A program made the translations under genes and the position numbers. The notes under the pieces are model-generated. The model worked only from the letters and a program-made list of their open reading frames with translations, was not told the origin of the DNA and searched no databases. From the NCBI RefSeq assembly GCF_030053425.1, contig NZ_JASGBI010000003.1, positions 1 to 17,789 on the forward strand: a stretch of DNA of 17,789 bases. Direction: 5' to 3'. Source of the stretch: Lysobacter stagni (GTDB taxonomy: Bacteria; Pseudomonadota; Gammaproteobacteria; Xanthomonadales; Xanthomonadaceae). This document shows, piece by piece, positions 8,165-15,757 of this stretch. Each line of letters begins with the position of its first letter. The first letter of the stretch is position 1.

Positions 8165-8181
8165 GCGGCACGCCTCTTGCC
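8165..8181 (+). promoter_or_regulatory. Sigma-54 (RpoN) promoter of flgJ
   Basis: CGGCACGCCTCTTGCC matches the RpoN consensus except the first T. GG at 8167-8168 and GC at 8179-8180 are exactly 10 bases apart, and the core is nearly identical to the flgB promoter. The predicted start is near 8192, one base from the flgJ ATG at 8193, so the transcript would have almost no leader. Confidence 0.8.
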
Positions 8182-8192
8182 TTGACCTCACC

Positions 8193-9149
8193 ATGCGCCT
8201 GCCCGCCTCCCTCGCTGTGCCGCTCTCGACGACGGAATCCTCCCGTCCCGACCGCGCGCGCCTGGAGCACGCGGCGCAACAGCTGGAAGCGCAGTTCGCG
8301 CAGATGCTGATGAAGTCCATGCGCAGCGCCAGCTTCGGCGACCCGCTGATGGGCGACAACTCCACCTACCGCGACATGTACGACCAGCAGCTCTCGCGCG
8401 AGCTGGCCAAGGGTCGCGGCCTGGGCCTGGCGCCGGTGATCGTGCGCCAGCTCGAACGCAGTACCTCCGGCGCGCAGACGTTGCCGGTCGCGCCGCAGGG
8501 CGGTTATCCGCTGGACGCGACGAGCTCGCCCGGCGCGTTGCCGCTCGCGCCCAGCAGCGACGGCGTGTCGATGCCGGCGATGTCGCTGCCGGCCGCGCCC
8601 GCCACGCCGACGACGGCGCAGGTCGAATGCGACCCCAATGCGCCGCTGGATTGCAGCAGCCCGGAGGCCTTCGTGCGTTCGGTTTGGCCGCACGCGCAGC
8701 GCACCGCGAAGGAACTGGGCGTCTCGCCCAAGGCCCTGGTCGCACAGGCGGCTTTGGAAACGGGCTGGGGCCGGCGCCTGGCGAAGAACGGCAGTGAGGC
8801 GACGTCGCACAACCTGTTCGGCATCAAGGCCGGTTCGCGCTGGGGTGGCCAGCGCGTGAACGCCTCCACGCACGAATACGTCGACGGTCAGCGCCGCAGC
8901 GAGCGCGCCGATTTCCGCGCCTACGGGTCGGTCGGCGAAAGCTTCAACGACTACGCGCGCCTGCTCGACAACCCGCGCTATGCGCAGGCCCGCGCGGCCG
9001 GACACGACACCCGGCGTTTCGCCCAGGCGCTGCAGAGCGCCGGCTACGCCACCGACCCCGCCTACGCCGCGAAGATCAACGCGATCGCGGAAGGCGCCAC
9101 GCTCAACCGTGCACTGGCCGCGCTCGACGGCGGCACCGCGCGCGGCTGA
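8193..9149 (+). CDS. flgJ: FlgJ, rod cap and peptidoglycan hydrolase
   Basis: The 318-residue two-domain protein caps the growing rod and cuts peptidoglycan so the rod can pass. The N-terminal rod-binding domain (about residues 25-90) has AAQQLEAQFAQMLMKSMRSA. A Pro/Ala/Ser linker follows (about 95-145). The C-terminal glucosaminidase-type domain (about 158-305) has ALVAQAALETGWGRR with the presumed catalytic Glu189, SHNLFGIKA (205-213) and FRAY (241-244). This is the bifunctional form usual in gammaproteobacteria. Two cysteines, C146 and C154, lie at the linker edge. No Shine-Dalgarno precedes ATG 8193; an in-frame GTG at 8217 is the alternative. It has its own sigma-54 site, and flgK follows after 20 bases. 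Confidence 0.95.
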   Translation: MRLPASLAVPLSTTESSRPDRARLEHAAQQLEAQFAQMLMKSMRSASFGDPLMGDNSTYRDMYDQQLSRELAKGRGLGLAPVIVRQLERSTSGAQTLPVAPQGGYPLDATSSPGALPLAPSSDGVSMPAMSLPAAPATPTTAQVECDPNAPLDCSSPEAFVRSVWPHAQRTAKELGVSPKALVAQAALETGWGRRLAKNGSEATSHNLFGIKAGSRWGGQRVNASTHEYVDGQRRSERADFRAYGSVGESFNDYARLLDNPRYAQARAAGHDTRRFAQALQSAGYATDPAYAAKINAIAEGATLNRALAALDGGTARG

Positions 9150-9169
9150 TCCGCAGGAGGCAGACGACG

Positions 9170-11050
9170 ATGGCCAACGTTCTTTCCACCGGTGCCGGCG
9201 CGCTGATCGCGTTCCAGCGCGCACTGGCGACGGTCAGCCACAACGTCGCCAACGTGGCCACCGAAGGCTATTCGCGCCAGCGCGTGGACCTGGCCACGCG
9301 TACACCCACCGACATGGGCTACGGCTACGTCGGCAACGGCGTGCAGGTGGCCGACGTGCGCCGCGTTGCCGACCAGCTGGCGACCTCGCGCCTGCTCGAC
9401 AGCGGTGGCGAACTGGCGCGCCTGCAGCAGCTGTCCGCATTGTCCTCGCGCGTGGACGCGGCGATGTCCGATTCCACCACCGGCCTGGCCGGCGTGTGGA
9501 GCAATTTCTTCGACGCCACGACCGGCCTGGCCAGCAACGCGTCCTCGGCCGCATCGCGCCAGGAAGTGCTGTCGGATGCGCGCGCGCTCACCAACCGCTT
9601 CAACCAGCTCAATGCGCAGCTGGACTCGCTGGGCAACGAGGTCAACAGCGGTCTGCGCGCCAGTGCCGACGAGGTCAACCGGCTCGGCGCGGAGATCGCG
9701 CGCCTCAACGAGGAAGTCTCGACCAACCCCAACCACGTTTCCAACGACCTGCTCGACCAGCGCGACCGGCTCGTCTCCGAACTCGTGGGTTACACCGGCG
9801 GTACCGCCGTCGCGCAGGGCGATGGTTCGCTCAACGTGTTCACCGCGGGTGGACAGGCGCTGGTGGTGGGCAACACGTCGTCGAAGCTGACGACCATCAA
9901 CGACCCTTTCCGCCCGGAGCGGCTGCAGCTGGCGCTGGACGCCAACGGCCAGCAGGTGCGCCTCAACGACAGCTCGCTGGGCGGAAAGATCGGCGGCCTG
10001 ATGGATTTCCGCACCGACGTGCTGGATCCGGCGCAGTCCGAACTGGGCCGCATCGCCGTGGGCCTGGCGGACACGTTCAACCAGCAGCACCGCGCCGGCA
10101 TGGACCTCAACGGCCGGATGGGCACGGACTTCTTCACGATTCCCGCGCCCAAGGCCACCAGCCACGCCGCCAACACCGGCACCGGCACGCTGACCGCCAG
10201 CATGGGCGATCTGTCCAAGCTGGATGCACAGAACGTGGTGCTGAAGTTCGACGGCACCGCGTGGAGCGCGACGCGCGCCGACACCGGCGCCGCCGTACCG
10301 CTCACCGGCACCGGCACGGCCGCCGATCCGCTGCTCGTGGGCGGCGTCGAACTGGTGGTCGGCGGCGCACCCGCCAGCGGCGACCGCTTCCTGCTGCAGC
10401 CCACTGCGGGCGCGGCGGGCGGCATCTCGGTGGCGATCGACGATCCCAATCGGATAGCGGCTGCGACTCCGGTGAAGGCGCAGACCGACCTGGCCAACGT
10501 CGGCACGGGCAAGGTCAGCGGCATCAAGGTCACCGACGCGACCAACGCCAACCTGCTCACGCCGGCCGACATCGAGTTCATCGACGGCACGCAGTACACC
10601 GTCAACGGCAGCGGCCCCTTCACGTACACGCCGGGCCAACCGATCGCCGCCAACGGCTGGAGCCTCACGCTGGATGGCGTGCCGACGGCGGGCGACATGT
10701 TCCGCGTGGGCACCACGGGTGCCGGCTCCAGCGACAACGGCAACGCATTGGTGTTGAGCAACCTGGACGACGCCAAGGCGCTCACCAACGGCACGGTCTC
10801 GCTCAACGGCGCCATCGGTGGATTGACGACGATGGTCGGCTCGGCCGCGCGCCAGGCCGACTATGCCGCGCAGGCGCAGGAGATCCTGCACGACCAGGCG
10901 CAGTCCGCGCGCGACGCGATTTCCGGCGTCAACATCGATGAGGAAGCGGCCAACATGATCCGGTTCCAGCAGGCCTACCAGGCCGCCGCGCAGGTGATCT
11001 CCACCGCCGACAACATGTTCCAGTCCCTGATCGCGGCGGTGAGCCGATGA
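9170..11050 (+). CDS. flgK: Hook-filament junction protein FlgK (HAP1)
   Basis: The 626-residue protein is the first of two adaptor layers between hook and filament. The N-terminus has the flagellar axial motif VSHNVANVATEGYSRQRVDL (about residues 23-42). A long helical region contains NDLLDQRDRLVSEL (about 190-203), as in other FlgK proteins. The middle is Gly/Thr-rich beta sequence that carries the same DG-P-GD-F pattern twice (398-407 and 502-511). The C-terminus has SGVNIDEEAANMIRFQQAYQAAAQV, diagnostic of FlgK. CAGGAGG lies upstream of ATG 9170. The stop overlaps the flgL start by four bases (ATGA). Confidence 0.97.
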   Translation: MANVLSTGAGALIAFQRALATVSHNVANVATEGYSRQRVDLATRTPTDMGYGYVGNGVQVADVRRVADQLATSRLLDSGGELARLQQLSALSSRVDAAMSDSTTGLAGVWSNFFDATTGLASNASSAASRQEVLSDARALTNRFNQLNAQLDSLGNEVNSGLRASADEVNRLGAEIARLNEEVSTNPNHVSNDLLDQRDRLVSELVGYTGGTAVAQGDGSLNVFTAGGQALVVGNTSSKLTTINDPFRPERLQLALDANGQQVRLNDSSLGGKIGGLMDFRTDVLDPAQSELGRIAVGLADTFNQQHRAGMDLNGRMGTDFFTIPAPKATSHAANTGTGTLTASMGDLSKLDAQNVVLKFDGTAWSATRADTGAAVPLTGTGTAADPLLVGGVELVVGGAPASGDRFLLQPTAGAAGGISVAIDDPNRIAAATPVKAQTDLANVGTGKVSGIKVTDATNANLLTPADIEFIDGTQYTVNGSGPFTYTPGQPIAANGWSLTLDGVPTAGDMFRVGTTGAGSSDNGNALVLSNLDDAKALTNGTVSLNGAIGGLTTMVGSAARQADYAAQAQEILHDQAQSARDAISGVNIDEEAANMIRFQQAYQAAAQVISTADNMFQSLIAAVSR

Positions 11051-12246
11051 ACTCGCGCATCTCCACCAGCGGCGTCTACCAGCAGTCGCTGAACACCATG
11101 TTGTCCAAGCAGGCCGGCCTGTCGCACACGCAGCAGCAGCTGGCCAGCGGCAAGCGACTGGTCACGGCCAAGGACGATCCGGTCGCGGCCGGCACCGCGG
11201 TCTCGCTCGATCGCGCCTCCGCCGAACTGGAACGCTTCGGCGAGAACGCCAACCTGCTCGGCAATCGCCTCAACCTGCAGGAAAGCGTGCTCGCGCAGGC
11301 CGGCGAACAGCTGGCGCGCGTGCGCGAGCTGACCATCCAGTCCAACAACGCCAGCCTTTCCAGCGACGACAAGAAGGCGATCACCGCCGAGCTGAAGGTG
11401 ATCCGCGACGAACTCATCAGCCTGGCCAACAGCCAGGACGGCAACGGGCGTTATCTGTTCGGCGGCACGGCCGACGACCATGCACCGTTCGTGGTCAACG
11501 GTGGCAACGTCACCTATTCCGGCGACCAGTCGCAGCGCAAGGTCGAGATCGCGCCCGATCATTTCGTCGCCGATGCGATTCCCGGCAGCGAGTTGTTCAT
11601 GCGCGTGCGCAGCGGCGACGGCCGTGTGGACGGCAGCGCCACGGCCACCAACACCGGCACCGGCGTGCTGATGGAATTCGGCCTGGACGCCAATGCGGCG
11701 TGGACCGGCCAGAGCTACGAAGTGGTGTTCACCGCGCCCGATGCCTATGAGTTGCGCGATTCCACCGGCGCCGTGGTGGGCACCGGCACGTATGCCAGCG
11801 GCGAAGGCATCAGCGTGGGCGGACTCAACCTGCGCATCGACGGCGCACCGGCGACGGGCGACAGCTTCAGCATCGGACCTGCGCGCACGCAGGACGTGTT
11901 CGGCATGCTCGGCGACCTGATCGGCGCGCTCGAGTTGCCCGACGACACGCCCGAACAGCGCGCGACGCAACAGAACGCGTTGCAGGCATCGCTGCGCAAC
12001 GCCGCCACCGCGCAGGACCATTTCATCGACGGGCGCGCCACCGGCGGCGCCCAGCTGGCCGCCATCGACAGCGCCGCCGAACTGCGCGAAGCGCAGTCGG
12101 TGACGCTGGAGACCACGTTGTCGGGTATCCGCGACCTGGACTACGCCGAGGCGATCAGCCGCTTCACCCTCGAAAGCACCGCGCTGCAGGCCGCCCAGAA
12201 GGCGTTCATGCGGCTGCAGTCGAGTTCGTTGTTCGATCTGATCTGA
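11047..12246 (+). CDS. flgL: Hook-filament junction protein FlgL (HAP3)
   Basis: The 399-residue protein is the second adaptor layer, sitting between FlgK and flagellin. The N-terminus resembles flagellin: RISTSGVYQQSLNTM, then QQLASGKRLVTAKDDPVAAG (about residues 31-50). The family block NGRYLFGGTADDHAPF follows. A beta domain (about 190-275) includes DGAPATGDSF (265-274), also present in FlgK. The C-terminus has LDYAEAISRFTLESTALQAA. Length is near the usual 400. Its ATG overlaps the flgK stop, so translation is probably coupled and the proteins made in matched amounts. Confidence 0.97.
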   Translation: MNSRISTSGVYQQSLNTMLSKQAGLSHTQQQLASGKRLVTAKDDPVAAGTAVSLDRASAELERFGENANLLGNRLNLQESVLAQAGEQLARVRELTIQSNNASLSSDDKKAITAELKVIRDELISLANSQDGNGRYLFGGTADDHAPFVVNGGNVTYSGDQSQRKVEIAPDHFVADAIPGSELFMRVRSGDGRVDGSATATNTGTGVLMEFGLDANAAWTGQSYEVVFTAPDAYELRDSTGAVVGTGTYASGEGISVGGLNLRIDGAPATGDSFSIGPARTQDVFGMLGDLIGALELPDDTPEQRATQQNALQASLRNAATAQDHFIDGRATGGAQLAAIDSAAELREAQSVTLETTLSGIRDLDYAEAISRFTLESTALQAAQKAFMRLQSSSLFDLI

Positions 12247-12357
12247 TCTGCGTCCTGGATCTGCGTTTGGATCTGTTTTTTTGAATCTGCGTTTCGATGT
12301 TTGCGTTTCCGGATTTGCGATTCGGGGCTTGGGATTCGGAAAGACGGTGGCTTCCCA
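12247..12357. other. Intergenic segment after flgL, no gene seen
   Basis: This segment is noticeably more AT- and T-rich than its surroundings. It has imperfect direct repeats of ATCTGCGTTT / GGATCTG (12247-12300) and a T7 run at 12278-12284. No convincing stem precedes the T-run, so I do not call an intrinsic terminator. The rest of the flgL-fliC gap (12247-12708, 462 bp) holds a family A repeat, the fliC promoter and the fliC leader; I see no gene in it. Confidence 0.6.
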
Positions 12358-12463
12358 GCCGTCATCCCCGCGAAGGCGGGGGACCAAACCACCGGACGAT
12401 CACGCCTTCCGGAAAGCTTGAAGCGTCGGACCGTTGGATCCCCGCCTTCGCGGGGATGACGGC
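12358..12463 (+). repeat. REPIN-like element, family A copy 3
   Basis: The left arm (12358-12387) and right arm (12434-12463) are inverted copies of about 30 bases with few mismatches, each containing the hairpin CCCCGCGAAGGCGGGG or its complement. About 46 bases lie between. It separates flgL from the fliC promoter by some 110 bases and could block readthrough or stabilise the flgKL message. Confidence 0.87.
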
Positions 12464-12575
12464 CTGGACGGGCGGCCTGGCTTACCCGGGCTGTCGGCTT
12501 CAAGCGGGAAAGCGTGATGTTTCTCGCGAATCGGCAATCGCGCACCCGCAATCGCAGGACTTGTCAACCGGAGGC

Positions 12576-12602
12576 TAAAGGTTTCACCAGGGGCACCGAT
12601 AT
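12576..12602 (+). promoter_or_regulatory. Sigma-28 (FliA) promoter of fliC
   Basis: TAAA at 12576-12579, a 15-base spacer, and ACCGATAT at 12595-12602 match the FliA consensus TAAA-N15-GCCGATAA with only the end bases of the -10 differing. The predicted start near 12609 gives an untranslated leader of about 100 bases. FliA control means flagellin is made only after the hook is complete and FlgM is exported; flgM is not in this window. Confidence 0.85.
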
Positions 12603-12621
12603 CTAGGTCAGCAGCGGCAAG

Positions 12622-12678
12622 GGCCGGCATCACCGACCAACCACTGCGGTAACTGCCGGCCGGCGAACCCATCGCCGG
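12622..12678 (+). other. fliC leader hairpins (overlapping)
   Basis: Hairpin 1 pairs GGCCGGCA (12622-12629) perfectly with TGCCGGCC (12654-12661) around a 24-base loop. Hairpin 2 pairs CCGGCGA (12660-12666) with TCGCCGG (12672-12678) around ACCCA. Bases 12660-12661 are claimed by both, so the full stems compete at their junction. The ribosome site GGAG (12698-12701) lies in TACGGAGAA, loosely like an RsmA/CsrA GGA motif. Confidence 0.55.
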
Positions 12679-12708
12679 TGCCCTAACCGAAACCTACGGA
12701 GAACCACC

Positions 12709-13887
12709 ATGGCACAAGTCATCAACAGCAACGTGATGTCGCTCAACGCGCAGCGCAACCTGAACACCAGCAGCGCGAGCCTGGGCACCACGATCCAGCG
12801 CCTGTCCTCGGGTCTGCGCATCAACAGCGCGAAGGACGACGCCGCCGGTCTGGCCATCTCGGAGCGCTTCAGCACCCAGATCCGCGGTCTCGACGTCGCC
12901 GTGCGCAACGCCAACGACGGCATCTCGCTGGCCCAGTCGGCCGAAGGCGCGATGGTTGAGATCGGCAACAACCTGCAGCGTATCCGCGAGCTGTCGGTGC
13001 AGTCGGCCAACGCCACCAACTCGCAGTCCGACCGTGACGCGCTGAACGCCGAAGTCACGCAGCTGGTCTCGGAAATCGACCGCGTCGCCAACCAGACCAA
13101 CTTCAACGGCACCAAGCTGCTCGACGGTTCGTTCGCCGGCGCGCTGTTCCAGGTCGGCGCCAACTCGGGCCAGACCATCGCCGTCAACAGCATCGTCGAC
13201 GCCAACGCCAACGCCCTGGGCAAGGCCCAGTTCGCCGCCGCGACGACCTCGACCGCCGCGGTCGCGGGCGGTACGGCCACCGCTACCGGCACGTACTCGG
13301 GCATGTCCATCAACGGCGTGACCGTCGACGACGTCAAGGTCGGCATCGGCGACAGCGGTGCCGACGTGTCCAAGCGCCTGGCCGCTGCCATCAACGACAA
13401 GATGGACCAGACCGGCGTCTACGCCTCGCTGGATTCGGGCAACAAGCTGACGCTGACCTCGCTGAACGCGGGCAAGGACCTGACCTTCACCGCCGGCACG
13501 ATGTCGGGCGGCGCGGGCATCACGATGGCCGAGGCCGGCATCGCCGCCGGTACCGCCGCGGCCGGCAGCACGAAGTACATCAAGGACCTGAACATCTCCA
13601 GCTTCACCGGTGCGCAGCAGGCGATGGAAATCGTCGACAAGGCGCTGACCAGCGTGAACTCGGCCCGCGCCGACATGGGTGCTGTCCAGAACCGTTTCAC
13701 CTCGACCATCGCCAACCTGCAGGCGACCGGCGAGAACCTGAGCGCCTCGCGCAGCCGCATCCGTGACGCGGACTACGCCAAGGAAACCGCCGAGCTGACC
13801 CGCACGCAGATCCTGTCGCAGGCCGGCACCGCGATGCTCGCCCAGGCCAACGCTGTTCCGCAGAACGTGCTCAGCCTGCTGGGCTGA
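12709..13887 (+). CDS. fliC: Flagellin FliC
   Basis: The 392-residue protein is the filament subunit. The conserved N-terminal D0/D1 region begins [18 protein letters not shown]; the flg22-like segment spans residues 30-51 with aspartate at 43; [10 protein letters not shown] (89-98) corresponds to the TLR5-contacting helix. The central variable domain (about 165-290) is rich in Ala, Thr and Gly and includes a flagellin IN-type repeat (about 200-265). The conserved C-terminus has [16 protein letters not shown] and ends [17 protein letters not shown] lies 7 bases before ATG 12709. Only one flagellin gene is present here. It has its own promoter and terminator, so it is probably a single-gene transcript. 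Confidence 0.98.
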   Translation: MAQVINSNVMSLNAQRNLNTSSASLGTTIQRLSSGLRINSAKDDAAGLAISERFSTQIRGLDVAVRNANDGISLAQSAEGAMVEIGNNLQRIRELSVQSANATNSQSDRDALNAEVTQLVSEIDRVANQTNFNGTKLLDGSFAGALFQVGANSGQTIAVNSIVDANANALGKAQFAAATTSTAAVAGGTATATGTYSGMSINGVTVDDVKVGIGDSGADVSKRLAAAINDKMDQTGVYASLDSGNKLTLTSLNAGKDLTFTAGTMSGGAGITMAEAGIAAGTAAAGSTKYIKDLNISSFTGAQQAMEIVDKALTSVNSARADMGAVQNRFTSTIANLQATGENLSASRSRIRDADYAKETAELTRTQILSQAGTAMLAQANAVPQNVLSLLG

Positions 13888-13893
13888 TCCCTG

Positions 13894-13937
13894 CCGGCGG
13901 GGCGCGCGCCATAAGCGCGCCCCGCCGGTTCTTCTTC
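13894..13937 (+). terminator. Rho-independent terminator of fliC
   Basis: A perfect 14-bp stem (13894-13907 with 13915-13928) with the 7-base loop GCCATAA begins 7 bases after the fliC stop and is followed by TTCTTCTTC. The stem is almost all G-C. The T-tract is interrupted, but stem strength and position support termination. Confidence 0.88.
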
Positions 13938-13948
13938 AAGGAGTTGTC

Positions 13949-14005
13949 ATGACCACCGCCTATCCGCAGCACTACCGACACACCACGGTCGTACTGGGAG
14001 GCTGA
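13949..14005 (+). CDS. Possible 18-residue leader peptide before fliD
   Basis: An ATG at 13949 with a strong AAGGAG seven bases upstream opens an 18-codon frame, MTTAYPQHYRHTTVVLGG, ending at TGA 14003-14005, six bases before the fliD ATG. The fliD ribosome site GGGAGG (13996-14001) lies inside its last codons, so ribosomes finishing here would clear or occupy that site. I do not recognise the peptide. It has no signal or membrane segment. It may be a translated leader coupling to fliD, or a chance frame behind a good ribosome site. Confidence 0.4.
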   Translation: MTTAYPQHYRHTTVVLGG

Positions 14006-14011
14006 CCGGTC

Positions 14012-15340
14012 ATGGCCATCTCCAGCCTCGGTTCCGGCATCGACATCCCTTCGCTCGTCTCGCAGCTCGTCGCTGCCGAGCGTTCGCCGGTCGAATCGCG
14101 CATCTCACGCGGCGAAAACGCCGCCAAGACCCAGCTGTCCGCCATCGGCTCGCTCAAGAGCGTCTTCTCCAACCTGAAGACCGCGCTGGACAAGCTTCGC
14201 AAGGAAGACGGCAGCAACGCCCGCACCACCACGGTGCCCGACAAGGCGCCCTACACCGCCACCGCCGACACCACCGCCGCGGTTGGCCAGTACCAGGTCG
14301 AAGTGCTGGACATCGCCAGCGCACACAAACTCACCTCGGCCGGCATGTCGGCCGATACCAAGCTTGGTCCCGGCAAGCTCGTCATCGAGGCCGGCGACAA
14401 GAAGATCGAAGTCGAGATCAAGGAAGGCCGCGACACGCTGGCCGACATCCGCAGCGCCATCAACACGGCCGCAGCGGGCAAGGGCGTGTCCGCCAGCCTG
14501 GTCAACGCCGACGACGGCCAGCACCTGGTGCTCACCGCGACCGACACCGGCACCGCCGGCAAGCTGCGCGTCACCGCCGAAGGCGATGGCCTGGCGCCGC
14601 TGGTCTACGACCCCGGCGTGTCCACCGCGATGACCGAAACCGTGCAGGCCAAGGACGCGCAGGTGAAGATCGACGGCGGCCTCATCCGCACGTCCAGCAA
14701 GAACAGCATCACCGACCTGCTGCCGGGCGTGACCCTCACGCTGACCGAAGCCAAGCCGGGCGAGACCTTCACCTTCAAGGTGGCCACCGACGACGCCGCG
14801 CTGAAGACCACGCTGCAGTCGTTCATCAGCGCCTACAACACGTCGATCTCGCTGACCAAATCGCTGACCGCCTACAACGCCGAGACCAAGACCGCCTCGG
14901 CACTCACCGGCGACAGCATGGTGCGTGGCCTGCAGAGCCAGCTGCGCAATCTCGCCAGCGAACAGGTCGTGGCGCTCAAGGACCTGGGCGTGAAGATCAA
15001 CACCGACGGCACGCTGTCGCTGACCAACAGCGATCTCACCAAGGCCCTGGCCGAAGACCCGGGTGCGCTTTCGCGCCTGTTCTCGGGCGACGACAGCTAC
15101 GGCGCGGACCTGGAAAGCATGCTCGACAGCGTGCTGGACAGCGAGGGCCTGCTGGATTCGCGCACCACCAGCCTCAACGCGCGTCTGAAGACCTACGACA
15201 CGCAGTACGAAGACCTGGATCGCCGCATGGAATCGCTGCAGGCCCGCTATACCGCGCAGTTCACCGCGATGGAACAGATGGTCACGCAGCTGCAGGGCAG
15301 CAGTGGCTACCTGTCGCAGCAACTCGCCTCGATGTCGTAA
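14012..15340 (+). CDS. fliD: Flagellar filament cap protein FliD (HAP2)
   Basis: The 442-residue protein forms the cap at the filament tip that guides flagellin folding. The N-terminus has the family signature SSLGSGIDIPSLVSQLVAAE (residues 3-22). A middle beta region includes a flagellin IN-type repeat (about 125-195) and TFTFKVATDD. The C-terminal half contains ALKDLGVKINTDGTLSLT (about 324-341) and ends in a long coiled coil with DRRMESLQARYTAQFTAMEQ. Length is within the family range. GGGAGG precedes ATG 14012 by 10 bases. No sigma-28 or sigma-54 site is evident between the fliC terminator and this gene; the promoter is unresolved. fliS follows after 15 bases. Confidence 0.97.
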   Translation: MAISSLGSGIDIPSLVSQLVAAERSPVESRISRGENAAKTQLSAIGSLKSVFSNLKTALDKLRKEDGSNARTTTVPDKAPYTATADTTAAVGQYQVEVLDIASAHKLTSAGMSADTKLGPGKLVIEAGDKKIEVEIKEGRDTLADIRSAINTAAAGKGVSASLVNADDGQHLVLTATDTGTAGKLRVTAEGDGLAPLVYDPGVSTAMTETVQAKDAQVKIDGGLIRTSSKNSITDLLPGVTLTLTEAKPGETFTFKVATDDAALKTTLQSFISAYNTSISLTKSLTAYNAETKTASALTGDSMVRGLQSQLRNLASEQVVALKDLGVKINTDGTLSLTNSDLTKALAEDPGALSRLFSGDDSYGADLESMLDSVLDSEGLLDSRTTSLNARLKTYDTQYEDLDRRMESLQARYTAQFTAMEQMVTQLQGSSGYLSQQLASMS

Positions 15341-15355
15341 GCAAGGAGACCCCAG

Positions 15356-15757
15356 ATGCTCGGCGCCCACCGCAACTACGCCAACCAGTACCGCAGCACC
15401 GGCGTGAGCACCGCCGTGCTCGAAGCCGATCCGCACCGCCTCGTCGCCCTGATGCTGGCCGGCGCACGCGACCGCGTCCGCCTGGCCGGCGCATGCCTGG
15501 AGCGCGGCGACATCCCGCGCAAGGCCAAGGCCATCAGCGACGCCAGCGGACTGATCGGCGGCCTCAACAGCGCGCTGAACCTGGACGCGGGCGGCGAGAT
15601 CGCCGCCGGCCTGCAGTCGCTGTACGACTACGCGCAACAACGCCTGCTCTCGGCCAACGTCGACAACGACGGCGCCGCGCTGACCGAAGTCGATGGCCTG
15701 CTGGGCGACATCGAATCGGCATGGCTGGCCATCACGCCCAAGGCCGCCACGCCGTGA
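15356..15757 (+). CDS. fliS: Flagellar export chaperone FliS
   Basis: The 133-residue helical protein binds the C-terminal part of unassembled flagellin in the cytoplasm, prevents premature polymerisation and helps targeting to the export gate. The family pattern is clear: an early NYANQYRSTGVSTA (about residues 7-20), then ADPHRLVALMLAGARDRV (about 24-41), and a central AISDASGLIGGLNSALNLDAGG (shown in part around 60-80). AAGGAG lies upstream of ATG 15356. Its stop TGA overlaps a GTG start of the next gene, which suggests translational coupling. Confidence 0.96.
   Translation: MLGAHRNYANQYRSTGVSTAVLEADPHRLVALMLAGARDRVRLAGACLERGDIPRKAKAISDASGLIGGLNSALNLDAGGEIAAGLQSLYDYAQQRLLSANVDNDGAALTEVDGLLGDIESAWLAITPKAATP

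Noticed and set aside
9062..10891. 609-codon open frame on the - strand opposite flgK
   Set aside because: It is antisense to flgK, with biased composition caused by high GC at third positions. No ribosome site or domain supports it.
12278..12284. T7 run after flgL as an intrinsic terminator
   Set aside because: No GC-rich stem lies immediately before it; the preceding sequence consists of direct and not inverted repeats.
12410..12425. GG-N10-GC spacing resembling a sigma-54 site inside repeat A3
   Set aside because: Only the GG and GC fit. TGGCA and TTGC are absent, and fliC has a far better sigma-28 promoter downstream.
1258..12463. Possible CRISPR array made by the family A repeats
   Set aside because: Only three copies exist, thousands of bases apart and separated by genes, each an inverted pair. 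There is no regular repeat-spacer pattern.
12297..12578. 93-codon + strand frame between flgL and fliC
   Set aside because: Most of it is the family A repeat read through (for example the segments around RHPREGG and IPAFAGM). It has no ribosome site and ends at the fliC promoter.
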